NCBI RefSeq assembly: GCF_901933205.1
Contig: NC_044572.1
Coordinates: 64,830,465-64,894,464, forward strand
DNA: 64,000 bases
Reading direction: 5' to 3'
From: Camarhynchus parvulus
Taxonomy: Eukaryota; Chordata; Aves; Passeriformes; Thraupidae
This document shows positions 12,875-25,100 of the stretch, one piece after another (position 1 is the first letter of the stretch; every line of letters starts with the position of its first letter). The notes beneath the pieces are model-generated. The model was not told the DNA's origin, made no database searches, and saw only the letters and a program-made list of their open reading frames with translations. Position numbers and translations under genes: made by a program.

Positions 12875-13496
12875 TGTCGGAATCTTTAGCTTGTCAGTGA
12901 CCCTGAGAAAAGTTCGAAAGTCTCTTTTCTCAGCCCAGCACTTGAAGAAAGAGTCGGGGCTCTTCATTTCTTGGTTTCAAGGTTGTTTATTGTATCTTAT
13001 CTATAAAATTCTTTCTCCTGCCCTGCTGAGGTCCATCCAGCAGGACAGTTCCAGGCACACTGCCTGTCTCTGGGGCGGTGTTATGTCTTTATACTAAAAA
13101 CTACGTGTACAATATTTACAATTACTTTCCAATACCTATCACCTGTGTTAGACAGTGAGCTTCTACTCTAAGCCAATCTAAAAGTGCCAACATCACAGCA
13201 GAAGATGGAGGCCAAGAAGAAGAAGGAGAAAGGCTGGACATGCCCAGATCCCTCCATCTTGCCCCCTGAACCTCCATTCTAGAAACCCTAAAATCTACTT
13301 TTCTGCCCCGTGATAACTTCACTATTATTCTACTTAAACTGTTGTGGCTTGCTGATCTTCATATAAGGTTGGTAATTTGCTCCACGGGTCATAATCAAAA
13401 CCACAGGTGTTTTGAGCTCCCTGCCAGGGCTTCTGAGCCCCCTGGCAGGGGTCTTGGCTGTCCTGGACAGCCAGAGGGATGTCCTGGGTTCCCACA
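12875..13496 (-). mobile_element. Solo ERV LTR with perfect 6-bp target duplication
   Basis: This 622-bp element is bounded by TG...CA; on the minus strand it starts TGTGGGAACCCAGGACATCC and ends with GATTCCGACA. A TATA-like box (TATAAAG on minus, about 13087-13093) is followed about 100 bp later by a polyadenylation signal AATAAA (minus, 12986-12991), giving a plausible U3-R-U5 order. Exact TGTAAA duplications flank it, so boundaries are certain to the base. It carries no internal retroviral genes and is therefore a solo LTR. The sequence resembles a class II LTR family that I recall from songbirds, which is the main reason for suggesting a passerine. The open frames inside it (for example 13122-13322 and 13334-13543) are not genes. 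Confidence 0.93.
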
Positions 13497-13502
13497 TGTA
13501 AA
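13497..13502. repeat. Right target-site duplication TGTAAA
   Basis: This is an exact copy of the 6 bases at 12869-12874. Removing the LTR and one copy restores a continuous ancestral sequence, CAGACCTGTAAACAGCTC. Confidence 0.88.
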
Positions 13503-13659
13503 CAGCTCCAGGCAGGACCTTCCAAGCCAGAAGCATCAGGCAATTCTCACTGCAGGTGATTTGGGAATTAGGATACATTCCCTCTGTGTAGGGTATGTTC
13601 TCAGTTCCCATGCATGTTCTGAACAGCAAAACCAAATGCTAATTAATCAAAGCTTATGT

Positions 13660-13797
13660 CTAAGCCATCTAGTGGAAGGTGCCCCTGCCCTTGGCAGTGG
13701 GTTGGAATTAGATGATCTTTAAGGTCACTTCATACCCAAACCCAATTTTGAAGTGAAGTAAGGTCACCTCACACCCAATTTTTTGATTCTATGACCT
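13660..13797 (+). mobile_element. CR1 LINE 3' end fragment
   Basis: The stretch has the standard tail of bird CR1: TCTAGTGGAAGGTGCCCCTG, GGTTGGAATTAGATGATCTT, AAGGTCAC and a terminal TTGATTCTATGA like the CR1 ATTCTATG end. It is a heavily 5'-truncated copy in + orientation. The last part is partly duplicated: AAGGTCACTTCATACCCAA recurs as AAGGTCACCTCACACCCAA about 38 bp later. It lies 158 bp right of the solo LTR and contributes no protein. Confidence 0.88.
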
Positions 13798-16700
13798 ATC
13801 CCTTTATTAGCCAGCTTCTTCTGGTTCTCTCCACTCCTACCTACCAACACTTTCCTCTGCGTTTCTACACCTAGAATTCTTCTCACTGGCTTCCCTGTAA
13901 ACAGAGTATGTTAGATAGCTATTTCCAGCTGTAAGTGACTACAGCTGGAATCCTGCCATAGAGAATTGGCAAAGATGAGACCTTCCCATGATGCCTAAAA
14001 TGTGGACTCTGTTGCCCAAGCCACCCTTACAAGTCACTTCAAGTCCTCATCCCAGGGCTCACTCCCTCACTGTTCCCTGCTCAGCTCACAAGGATTGCCT
14101 CTGCAGCCTGTTCCTCAGACTCTTCTCCTAATTAGAATCCAGTAACTTCCTGTAGCACTTTGTTTGTACCTGAAGGGGCAACAATTTGAAATACACAGGT
14201 GAAAATAAGATAACTAATAAAAGGCGAATTCGGAGTCAAGGAATAAATTATCTGTTTGTGAAGCAAAGGCACATGGCATTTGTTCATTATGGAGCAAGAG
14301 GAGGAGACAAAATCCCTTGTGGAAGATCTGGAAGGCATGTGGGTTGTGCCTTATTTTCTTTCCTCACTGCTATGAGAGTGTACTAAATAAAACCATGGAG
14401 TACACAGAGCAGCAGTCAGCCCTCTCAGTACAGGGTTCTCCTTCTTTAGAAGAGAGTGCTTAAGATTTTATGTTTGCATTTGACAAGGATTTATTTAGGG
14501 CTTTTATTTTTAAAAGTATTTTAACGATCTGTCTTTCCATCATCTTTAGTACTATGGTTTACCCTCATAAACCACACGGATCAATCATTTGCTCTGGTAC
14601 TATCTGGGAAAAAAAAAGAAATTTTTTGTGTGCCTCAGACTGCACTACAGAACTGAAAGTATTAATTGAAATGTAAGGGTACTGATCCCAAAATACTCAT
14701 TTGAGAAACCCTTTTTTACCTCTGGAGTGCTCTTTTGTCACCAAAGCTATAAAGTCAAGCTCAAGTATCCTGCAGCCTCTGGTTCATGGGATTTAGCATG
14801 AGGTCACTGCTGCCTAAAGTGGTGACAAGAAATGCAATTCCCTTCAAGAGTCTCTGAAGTAAGCAAGAGAAATGAATGCTCTAAGCACTTCATAAACTGG
14901 TTTCATGCCTTACTCTTGGGCAGTGGCAAAATCCCACACCAATATATGAAATAACATGTCAACAGACTTCAGACTTGATGCCCTAAACAAAAGGACATTC
15001 TGCTTTACCCTGTTGTGTGGATTCCCCAGCCAGTGGCTCCCTCCAGTTCTGTGCTCCTTCCCAGGCTCAGCATGCATCAGCAGCTCAGTATCGCATCTCA
15101 GGAAAGCAAGGGACTGCTAGGATCAAATATATTGCCCGTCCTGCCATAGTTGAGAGTTATCACTTCATAAATATCTCAAGGAGACTGAGCTACACTTGAT
15201 CCACAGGCAAAAGAACTGACACTGGCATTACTGCAATGGCATAATCTCACCCTATAGCTATGCCTGCAGGATTCCCACTGCCTAGACAAACCCCAGCAGT
15301 GCCAGCACACTTCCCAGGGCACAGGAGTGATGTCTATTCAGCAGAAGCAAGAAATCTTGCCCAAGCCAGTTGGCCATCACTCCTCTGAATGGACACAGGG
15401 CAGGCACAGACTGCCCTTCCTCAAGGTCACACCTTCCAGAGGAAAAGGTGGCCTGGAGGGAATGCAAGAGAGGGAAATAAGGCTCCTGCCCTCTCCCTCA
15501 AAAGGAGGGGCCAAAAGCAGCCTATGAGTCACATACCACAGGGGCTGGAGAGGAGGATGAGGTGAGCAAAAGTGATCACTAAAGCTTTTTCAAAACAGGG
15601 TCCAGAGAGAGATGAACTAAGTAAGGCCAAAAGCAGCAGTCCTGCAGCAAGGCAAAACAAGCTGCTTTCATGAGAAGTCCTCCCAGAGCCATCTCCCACC
15701 TGGGCAAACTCTTTGGCCAATGTCTGATCACAATTGTGACTATACATTATACTAAATACACTGGCTTTGGGACATCACCTCTGGCTCTTTCATTCCTCTG
15801 AACTTGAGGTATGTGATGTACAGGGAAGTCTTTGATCCTGTTCTTTAAATCTTCTGCAGGCTGGATGAGGGGTAAGCAGTTGGGTCCAACATGTTGAAAA
15901 CATTTCAGAAGTTGGGAGGACAGAGGGAGTAAACAAGAAAAAACACAACCAGCAGCCAGCAGCTACTTGCACACAAAATCGTAATTTCTTTTTCTTTCCT
16001 AGGAAGTTCTGCTTCTGTGCTTAAGACCCAGACAGACAGGAAAAGCCCTTGCCAGGACATCAGTTTTCCTCATTTGTGGGAACAGAGAAAGGAGGCTGCT
16101 GTGCAACCTTTACCTACAGTCTTGCTGTCAGCTGAAGGACCCTACAGCTTACTCAGGGCCTTTCTTATAAATCTATTTTGGTTGGGAGGGGTGGCAGCTG
16201 TTAGTGCCATGATGGAAGCATACTTTAAGGCAGCAGTCATTTTGTGCAGTCATGTCTCCTGTAACTTTGGACAAAGCATTAATGTTGTCTAGAAGACCTT
16301 GAGGCAGGAAGGAAGTCATGCCTCCTGCATTCTCCACATGCTACCAAGAGGATAGTGAAAGCATCTGAAGTGCAGGAGGCACTGCCATAACTCAGAGACC
16401 CCCCAGCCCCAGGAAGCCAAAAGAAACAGAGGCATTCGTTACAACCACTTTCCTGGATTTGGAAGTACAAATGGTGAAAGTTACCAAGCTCTTCGGAAAA
16501 AAAGCAAGTGTGCTCTGTTTCCAAGGTTTCCTCCAGACTGATTCTCCTGGCAAACAGAAAAGATCCCCAAGCCAAGTAACTCTACTCAGCCTCATCCTGT
16601 GCCTTGCATGCTCAAAGGATTAAGTTATGGTTTACTGCAGCTGTACCCGGAGCTCGCCTAAAACTTCACACCCTTCATGGGTAGCATAAACTCTTTGCAT

Positions 16701-19700
16701 ATTCCTTTAACTCACAATTTTCTCACAAGCTTGCTCAGATATTTCCTGACACCTCCCACGGGTCATTTGGTGGGTTTTTTCCATGCAGTTCATCTTTGAA
16801 ACCTGAAGTGTCTCAGAAAATTCACAGTGAATAATTGGTTGTTGGTGGACAGTCACCACTTAATGCTCTGGAGGCAAATTCCATGCAGAATCACAGTTTC
16901 AGTGCCCCTTATCAGAACAAGGGTGGGGCCTCAGCACTGTTGTATTTATGTTTGTTACCCAAGGCAACAAGCAGGTTTAAAAAACAAATCAAAATGACCT
17001 TTGAAAGTCGTGACAGCACGACTGGTCACTTTAAAGCTAGATTAATGATCTTCAGTGGAGAGACTGACCCTTTATTTTATGTTTGCATAATCCATATGGT
17101 GGGTCTGGCTCTAGACACTGTCCCAACAAGAAGAGCAAGAAAAATATTTTTTAGAAGTCTGAGTTATTCAAACTCATAAAGCATTAGAAATTCAAACCAA
17201 AATTGTGATTTGGTTGTGCTTTGGTTTACCAGCTGCATTTCTCTCAAAGCTTATTAGCGAAGCCCACAAAGTAGCTGATTTTACCCTGGATGAGATCTGT
17301 TTGTCCTTTTGGTTCCCCAGGACAGAGCTGCAACAAAAGCAGCAGATAGGCAGATGAAGGAGCAGCTGAAATAAGTATTCCAGAGCTATTGAACAGCTCT
17401 GGATATCAGCCTCCCCCATAAATGTATAGGGAGCAGTAAAGTAAGGCTATGCAGCGTGCATCAGTTTATATCTGCCAAAATTCCTTAGAACTTAACAGGG
17501 ATAAAAAAAAGCCATGCAATTGATTAAAAACATATATTGCTGACAGTGGCAAAGTTATTTAATGACATTTTGGAGAGAATCAGAGATTTTTCCTGAGGAA
17601 AGTCTTGTGCACCATCAGGAGAGGCATGCAGGGAAACCCTGTGTGGAACAAAAGTGTTTGAATTGGCAGGACAGTAAGCAAATGGAAAGACATTTTCCTC
17701 CTTTGCTCATCTCTGTTTCATTGACCTTTTCTTTCAGAGGGTGGAAAAAAAGCACTTGGGTCTGTGAAGAAATATTTGGAACAAAGAAACCCTGCAAGTG
17801 AAAAGAAGTCCTACAACTGGGAAAGGCAAAAAAGCAGCCAGTGTAACCACAATACTGGATTTCCTATGGAGATAACCATCATTGATGCACAAAGCTCCTG
17901 TGTTCCTTCAATTAACATACTGTAGGTGGAAGCCAAAAACACTGGATAATGGTAAGTTTCACTTTCTACAAAGTCAAAAGCTGTTTTAATAGAAGCTTAA
18001 GTCCTTTCTTTTCAGTTCAGCAAGAAAGAGAGTATTTTCTCAGAGGCTGACTGAACACCCACGTTGTTCAGAAGCCAGGCAGAGCGCTCCTTGTTAAGCT
18101 TACTTGCAATTAGTTGTGAAGTCAAAGCTAGCAAGAGCTGGTATCCTGGGTAGGGATAATGCTGCAAGTCCTGGTAGTAAATGCAGTGTCACTGAACATA
18201 TTGCCAAGAAGATTTTCTCTGGCAAAGAAGGGGATAGCTTGTCTCTAGTAAATGATGTCTCAGGGGATTGGTACCGCCTATTGAGGTGCAGCACATAAGC
18301 ACAAAGACATGAGCAACTTAGTCCATCTTCCCACTAGAGATGAACTTTTGAAGATCACACTGGCCATTTCTCATATTTAAGGGAAAAATCTATCTGTCAA
18401 CAGAAAAAATTGAGTATCTCCTGTACACAGTCTAAGACACTGCAGGAGGCCCTGTATCCAACCACTCCAAAACCTTCACAAGTTCCCAAATTCATGCTTC
18501 CCGTTTGCTGGTCCAGAGCAGCCAAATTCCCTGCAGAGTGCAACCCCACAGGGTACAAACAGTGAATGAAAAGGAGATTAAGAATGCTGCTGACCTGCCC
18601 ATTTAATGAAGTATTTTTTCTTTCTGTCAGCCCAAGACACAAACATACAGGCATGTCTATGCATTACCACACACCTACTCCTCAGCATTTGAAGTCTAGA
18701 TGACCCTTGAGGCAAGAATCACGTCATGCAGAACAAAGGACAAACTCCATGCCATAATAAACATTTTTATCAGTAATGAGACCAAATTGGAGCTGAACTA
18801 CAATCTTAACTTTGCTCCTTAGCTTTCACACCCAAAGAACACTCATAGAGCCTACATCCTTACATGGGCGATGGAAAAGATAAGGAAGTATATTTATGAT
18901 GTAATTAAATAAATCATGCTGGTCTCTCAGTAATGAACCCATTTCTAATTATCCTGGAGTAATCTATTTTGCCTGTGCTACTTGCACACTCATTTAAGGT
19001 GCTGCCAGAGAGCCTTGTCCGTAGGACATGGTTGCCAATAGAAACTTCACAGCCCAAATCTGAAGCCAAGGCTTGCATGCCTGTCCAGTCTTTAGCACTG
19101 TATTTATTCTTGAGAAAACTATTTTTAAATAAATGCACAGAGCAATTTTGAAAGGGGTCTGGGTGAAAGAAATTAAATAAGAGCTTGGAATTGATGATTT
19201 CATAAGCAACATAAAATACTTTTTTCCACTTGTTAGTGTTTTAATAAATGAAATGCTTTCCAACTTTCAACATCAAACAGCTCAAAGGGTTGGGTTTGAT
19301 AAAGAAGAGAAAGAATCTCTAAGTTTTTCTTGAAATCCCCTAAGATCCCAAATGCATCTCTTCATATTTTCCAATTAATCTTTTAACATATGTATTTTTC
19401 CAGAAGTCATACTTGTTTAGGGTTAACTCCTTGCCCCTTACATTTATTCTCCTCACCTTTTGCTGTTCCCACTGTAAGTGAAAGTCATGGTTCTTTATAC
19501 CCCTTTTAAAGAAGATAAAGGCATAAATAACCACCAAAAATATGTCCTGCATAAGGATGTCAGTTATACAATTAAACATTTTCTCCTTCTTGTGATATGT
19601 TTTATTGAGGTATAAATCAGGACTATGAGGCAATTTAGCACAGACAGGAATTTTATGGAGGGGGTGTGCAGATCCCCTGGGCTCGTCTGGAAAATGAGAA

Positions 19701-22074
19701 ACATACTCATAGATGATACAGCTTGCTGGGTACAAGATCCACAGGAGCTAGAGAGCACTCTGTCTAGACTGAGATTTAACTCTCTCATTTAAATCAAGTG
19801 AAAAAGGACTGTGCTGGATGCAATTGCATTAAAACCTCTCTGTGGTGGATTAAGGAGCTTTTTGCAAAGCCAAGTCACACTGAAGAAATTGTGTGGGCAG
19901 AATGAATTGGTGCCAAATCACAAGGAGATAGCAGGAGCTGAAAGGTAGCAAGAGTCTCCCTGTGTTTAACAAGGCTTTAGCTGTGCTCACTGTCTACCAC
20001 TAATCAGAAACTTTCCTTCTCTCCTGCTACTAAGACAGGCAGAGAAATCCTTGGGACACACTGCTTTCTTAAAGTCAGGAGTCTCAGTTGCAGAGCCTCC
20101 TTATTTCCCTCTAGGAAGGTGTAAATTGAGGTCAAATAAAGAACTTTGGCTTGCTTGCATCTGGAACGTGCCTGGAAACAGACAGCAGGATTCAGATACA
20201 GATTTTTTCTTACCCTCAGACACTGGCCAAAACCACCTCCCTGTACTTTGGCCAAAAGGCAAAGTCCCTGTGATGGAAGGGAAGTCTCTGCCTTGCAGTG
20301 CTGCCCAGCAGAGGTGATTGTCCTGTTGCCATTGATGGAGGATGGGGTGATCCTGTTCCTCTCCTAGCTGGGCTGTGAGATGTGTACGATCACATTTGTC
20401 CCCATGTCCCCCACTCAGACATCCCCTCCCACCACATCCCCCAGGTCCGTACTTGAGATTTACAAAAGGAAGCACCACAGTGCTTTATCCCTCCAGCCAG
20501 GCCTGCACCCAAGGATCTGGAGCATTAGCATCCACCTCCCCTAACAACTAGCCTTGGCTGTTCTCTCCACAGTCAATAGGATCTGGGGTTAGACTTAACA
20601 GGCCCTGGAGACATCTCACTCTCAGCATCTCAGCCAGGCAGGACACGTTTCAGCCTTCCTGCCCAGAGAAGTATAGCTTGTACCTAACACTAGCACCTTC
20701 CAAAAAACAGCCAACTAAGCTCTGCCCACACATCTTGATGCCTGCACAATAATGGGGCAGGGGCAACATTTTCCTCTCTGTGCACAACCCAGCCCACACC
20801 TCGATTCAGGGTAGCTGCATGAGTTAATTATATTGTCCTCTTAGCTGCTTATTTGGAAGCAAATGGCAGAAGCAAGACACAGCAGTGAGTTACAGGCTGA
20901 AACAAGTCCACAGGCTCAGATGGCCCCCAGGCAAGTTATATTTTAATCATGTACTTCCCTCTTGACATGCAGCACCTGAAAACACACAGCATTCATTCTT
21001 TATCCTTATGAGCCTTCCATTGTCCAGCACTACCAGCTCATGATACATTCTCCAGAGAACAAGACTATGTGCCCCACCAGCTCCCAGATTTTGCAAGAAT
21101 GCCAGCATTCAACTAAATGTTTTAGCAAAAAATATGTATTTTTTTACTCAGCCCTCAATGCTTTATCTGTGTCCAGAAAAAGCAGTTATCCACAAGACCC
21201 ATCCACCTGGTTTGTTCAAGCAGCAGCAACAGGCCCTTCCTGAGGACCTTCTCTCCCAACATGCCATCATGGATTTTCTCTGCACATTCCCTGGTGCCTT
21301 GCTCTACAGTAAACGGAGCTGCTGTGTGACACTTGTTCAGCAGCTCATCCCCAGCCCCTGACCTTCTGCACTTCATCCTTGGCTTCCAGATGAACATGTA
21401 CACCCTGGATGATTGTTAGGGTTTCCAAACAATAGCTAAATACAGGTCTGGCATCAGCAGCAAGCTCTGAATCAGGCTTCAGTAGTATTGCCTGACCAGA
21501 GGCTAGCATGGGGAGAAGCCCCCTGCCAATAGGGAAGGGAAACTGGAATTAATACTTGTACTAAGACCCACAGAGAAAGAGTGGGAGGGCTAGAAGAACT
21601 GCTTGTAAAGAGGGTGAGGGTTAACAAGAGAGCACAGTGCCTTTCAACCCTCTGTTTTGTTCTGTACTTCAAGGTGCAGTAAAATGTATTTATACCCAAT
21701 TCCTCAGTTTGCAAGGAAAGCAGGTTGCCTTAAAGGTTTTAACACTGGCCTCAGCTGAGCAGCAGTTCTCCCAGACTGGATTTTGGGGATTATATTTCAC
21801 TCCATGAATAATACTTTCATTCATTTTTTTCATCTACAACCTCTACCTCGAGTTGACAGAGATGGTTTATTTTCATCTCCACTGAAAAACAGAAAGATAA
21901 AGGCCTGAAGTAGCGAGTACCTAAAATACAGGCAATTACAGTGATGTTGTGCATGGAGCTTTAGGTCCCTAAAAATCACCATGGAGAAATTTGGGTATAG
22001 TGCTGAGTGAGGCAGTAAGAAAAACTGAGTACCTTAGAATGGATTTTGAAGAAAAGTACTAATTGCTTTGATTT
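13798..22074. other. Gene-free intergenic sequence
   Basis: No supported gene is present; all frames are short, mutually overlapping and without domains. One small structure stands out at 13923-13950: an 11-bp perfect hairpin with a 6-nt loop whose two arms each contain a CAGCTG E-box. I recognise no transposable element in this stretch. Confidence 0.5.
13923..13950. repeat. Hairpin with paired CAGCTG E-boxes
   Basis: TTCCAGCTGTA (13923-13933), loop AGTGAC, then TACAGCTGGAA (13940-13950) form an exact 11-bp stem. Each arm holds a CAGCTG E-box (13926-13931 and 13942-13947), 16 bp apart, the type bound by bHLH factors. It lies in gene-free sequence. Confidence 0.75.

Positions 22075-22112
<38 letters not shown>
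22075..22112. repeat. Compound microsatellite (TA)9(TG)10
   Basis: Nine TA units (22075-22092) run directly into ten TG units (22093-22112), followed by the interrupted TCTATGTATGTG. It is a perfect compound dinucleotide repeat and likely to vary in length between individuals. It lies in intergenic sequence. Confidence 0.97.
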
Positions 22113-22113
<1 letters not shown>

Positions 22114-25100
22114 CTATGTATGTGCTAAATTAGCAGTGGAAGCATAAAATATACAAACATGTAATGTAGATAGAGAGTTTTGTATGCTTTCCATTTGTTT
22201 CCCATCTGCTGTGCAAGTAGTTAGTTCACCAATATACATTGGCCACAGTTTATCTAAAGGAAGCTTGGCCTTGGGAGCAGCTCCTGCATTTACTGATCTT
22301 TAATGCAGCAGTAAGACCTCAGGGACAACTCATAAGCAGAAATTCCATCCCCTGATAATCCTCATACAAAAGAGAGCAGTCCTCAGGACATGCTGGCAGA
22401 CACAGCAAAGTGTGGAAAAAAGCCTAAGCCTGCTCTGTGTTACCCTGTGTCCAAAGCAGTAAGTCCTAGATTGCAGCCAGGTACAAGTTTAAAGCCAGCT
22501 TAGTCCTCCTTCCTTTCCAAGTGTGCCAAAGTGCAAGCGAGGCATATCTCATGCTCCAGCCAGCTGGAGAGTAATGAGAAGCAGAGATACAGATACTTAG
22601 CTGAAATTTAGATTATGGATTAAAGCATCCTGGACCAACTGGAGAAAGTATCCCTGAGTTAACAAGGATAAGTGCAGAAGGGAGAGCACAGGGTCTAGAT
22701 GGCAAGTTTATCAGCTGTTGAGCAACCTGGTGTTCAAGGGCTGGGGTCTTCCAGTGTACAGTTCTTTAATATTACCTTGACCAGTTAAAGACAGACTCTA
22801 CTTTTTATGTTTCACTGTTGTGTGGGGTTACCACAGTGTGTATCTGGATCACCAGGATTCACCTAAGAAACAGCAGAAGTAAACACGCTGGGTATCAATA
22901 TAAAGCCTTTCTTTGAATGGCCATTTTATATAAACCCTTATCACACGGTCACCATTGCTATTCCACTGGAAAGCGGGGGGATCCAGAGCAGCTAACTAGA
23001 TACAGATAGGTATAAAAGGGCTGGGATAGGTCAGTGCAAACAGGAAATGCTTGGAAACAATGCTTTGATGGTCAGAAGCAGTCAGACACCAGGGAGAAGT
23101 CAGAGAGAACTCCCTTTTCATCTGGCTGAAGCCATTCGTTCTGAAGAGCACAAAGAGAAAACCAAACCAAAAGAAAGCCCCTACCTTTCACAGTTTCTCT
23201 AAAGTCACCAAAGCCAGAAATACTCAGATTTTACAAGAAAGACGGATCTAAACACACCCAGCAATGCAAACAGCTCAGTGGAGTGTGGCAAGGCAAGACA
23301 CCCAGAGGGCCATCCGGAGAGCCGCCCACACATGAGCTGGCACATGCAGGGACACAGGACCAGCCACCACACTTGCAGCCTGGGCTCAGACCCAGGGCAA
23401 ACATTTGCCTTTCACAACAAAAACAAATTAAAGGCTTTGGGTTGCCCCAAATGAACATAAATATTTTTCTCGGAATTCTTCTGTTTTGTTTTTTGTGTGT
23501 GTGTTTGGTTTTTTTTAAACTAACAAAGAGCAGGATACGCATGAAGGGGCTCTCTGAAAACACTTTAAAGATTTATTTACTTTAATACTAAAGCAAGGGG
23601 ATCTAGCATCTACTTCAGTTCCATGAATACATACATTTCTTATTAGCAGCATTATAATGCCATTAAAGAACAGATTGCCTCATCTGCCTACAAATTATTC
23701 TGCCTTTGCTCACAATGCCTATTCATTTCCCAGAATATTTTTAAGAAGTCTCATTTAATGTTAGTCTTTTTCTCCCTTCTCTCATTCATGACATTTCTGT
23801 ATGCTCATGATTATTTATTTGGCATGGCATTTTGATGTAAGAGAACAGCCAAACCTTGTGTGCACACATAGCACAGAATTTCCACTTTAAGAGACTTGGA
23901 TTCTGTAATTTACAGATGGCACAAAAAACTAACTTTAGGAGTGAAAGTTGAGAGCTGTTATCTGTGCATGGCTTTTGGCAAGACAAATTGAAGCCGTATC
24001 ATCAACTTCAGCTTTAGACAACTTTTGCCCTTGGCCCTGAACCCAATATTGCACCTTGAACCTTGCTCTGCTATTGAGCCAGGAAAAACATCTTGGCTCT
24101 GTGCTGCTGGCCCGCTCTAGGGGAATGCAACACCACCAGCAGTGGCACCCCAAGCCTGCTCAAGTGGACAGGGGAAACAAAAAGGTGGATTGCCTCAGGC
24201 AGGAGAGCTTAGAGATAGACACAGCTCTGTAATTTCCTCCCAGAGACACAGAGCTTCTCCCAGACCCGGGTGACTTCTTTCACAGCTCAGCCCAAAGCCA
24301 TTTGCAAGCAGCAGAAGGACTTAGTGACTTCGCCGGATTGCAGAGCTCACCTTGCTGTTAAAATCACGCTTACCCAGGTTAAGCAGCAAACAAAGACACT
24401 TCCCTGCATCACACAAGGATGATAACAGCAACACGGGCCATGCCCGCTGCCTGCCTGCCTACAGCTATGCAAACCCTAACAGCTACAGACACATGGAAAA
24501 GGAACTGCTGGCTGCTTCCCTCCCTGCTAATGAAGCATCTGAGCTACAGCCATTGTTTATTCAAGAACCTAATAAGAGATGACTGTGGCTATTTTCCACT
24601 TAACATCATTAGTTAAAAAGAAACTGATTGCAGATGGAGAACAGCCATTGTGTTTTATTACCAATGATTTGTTTCCTGGGATTTAAGAGCAGATCTACTT
24701 TGGCAGATCTGTTCCCTTAGGCTGCAGACACAACAAGGTGTGGCCACACTCCGTGTTTACAAGCCATTACCAGGGCTGCTTTTGGCTTTTTTCAGCTCCA
24801 GGCATGTCAACAAATCTTAAAGGCTCTGTGTGAGAGAAGCTGAGTAGAGCTTGGTTTGTTTGTTATCAGTCAAAAATTGCTGACATGCTTTAACTATCTC
24901 ATAATAGAAAAGCTATCCACTACAAGTAATCATTACTCACTTTCAACAGAAGACCTCAGCAGCCTTGAACAGAAATGGGCAAAAAAAGGAACCTAAATGG
25001 CTTTTATATCTCTTAAGTCATTCAAGTGAAACACAAAAGAGAGTTCCAACCCACCCAGTTTAGTTTGGCTAGGCCTTGCCCTCCCGCTATGCTGTACCAG

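Noticed and set aside
13122..13722. Several 66-126-codon frames
   Set aside because: They lie mostly or partly inside the solo LTR and CR1 tail and have no retroviral gag/pol/env character.
22075..22112. Possible CRISPR-like repetitive array
   Set aside because: It is a plain TA/TG dinucleotide microsatellite; no repeat-spacer pattern exists anywhere in the window.
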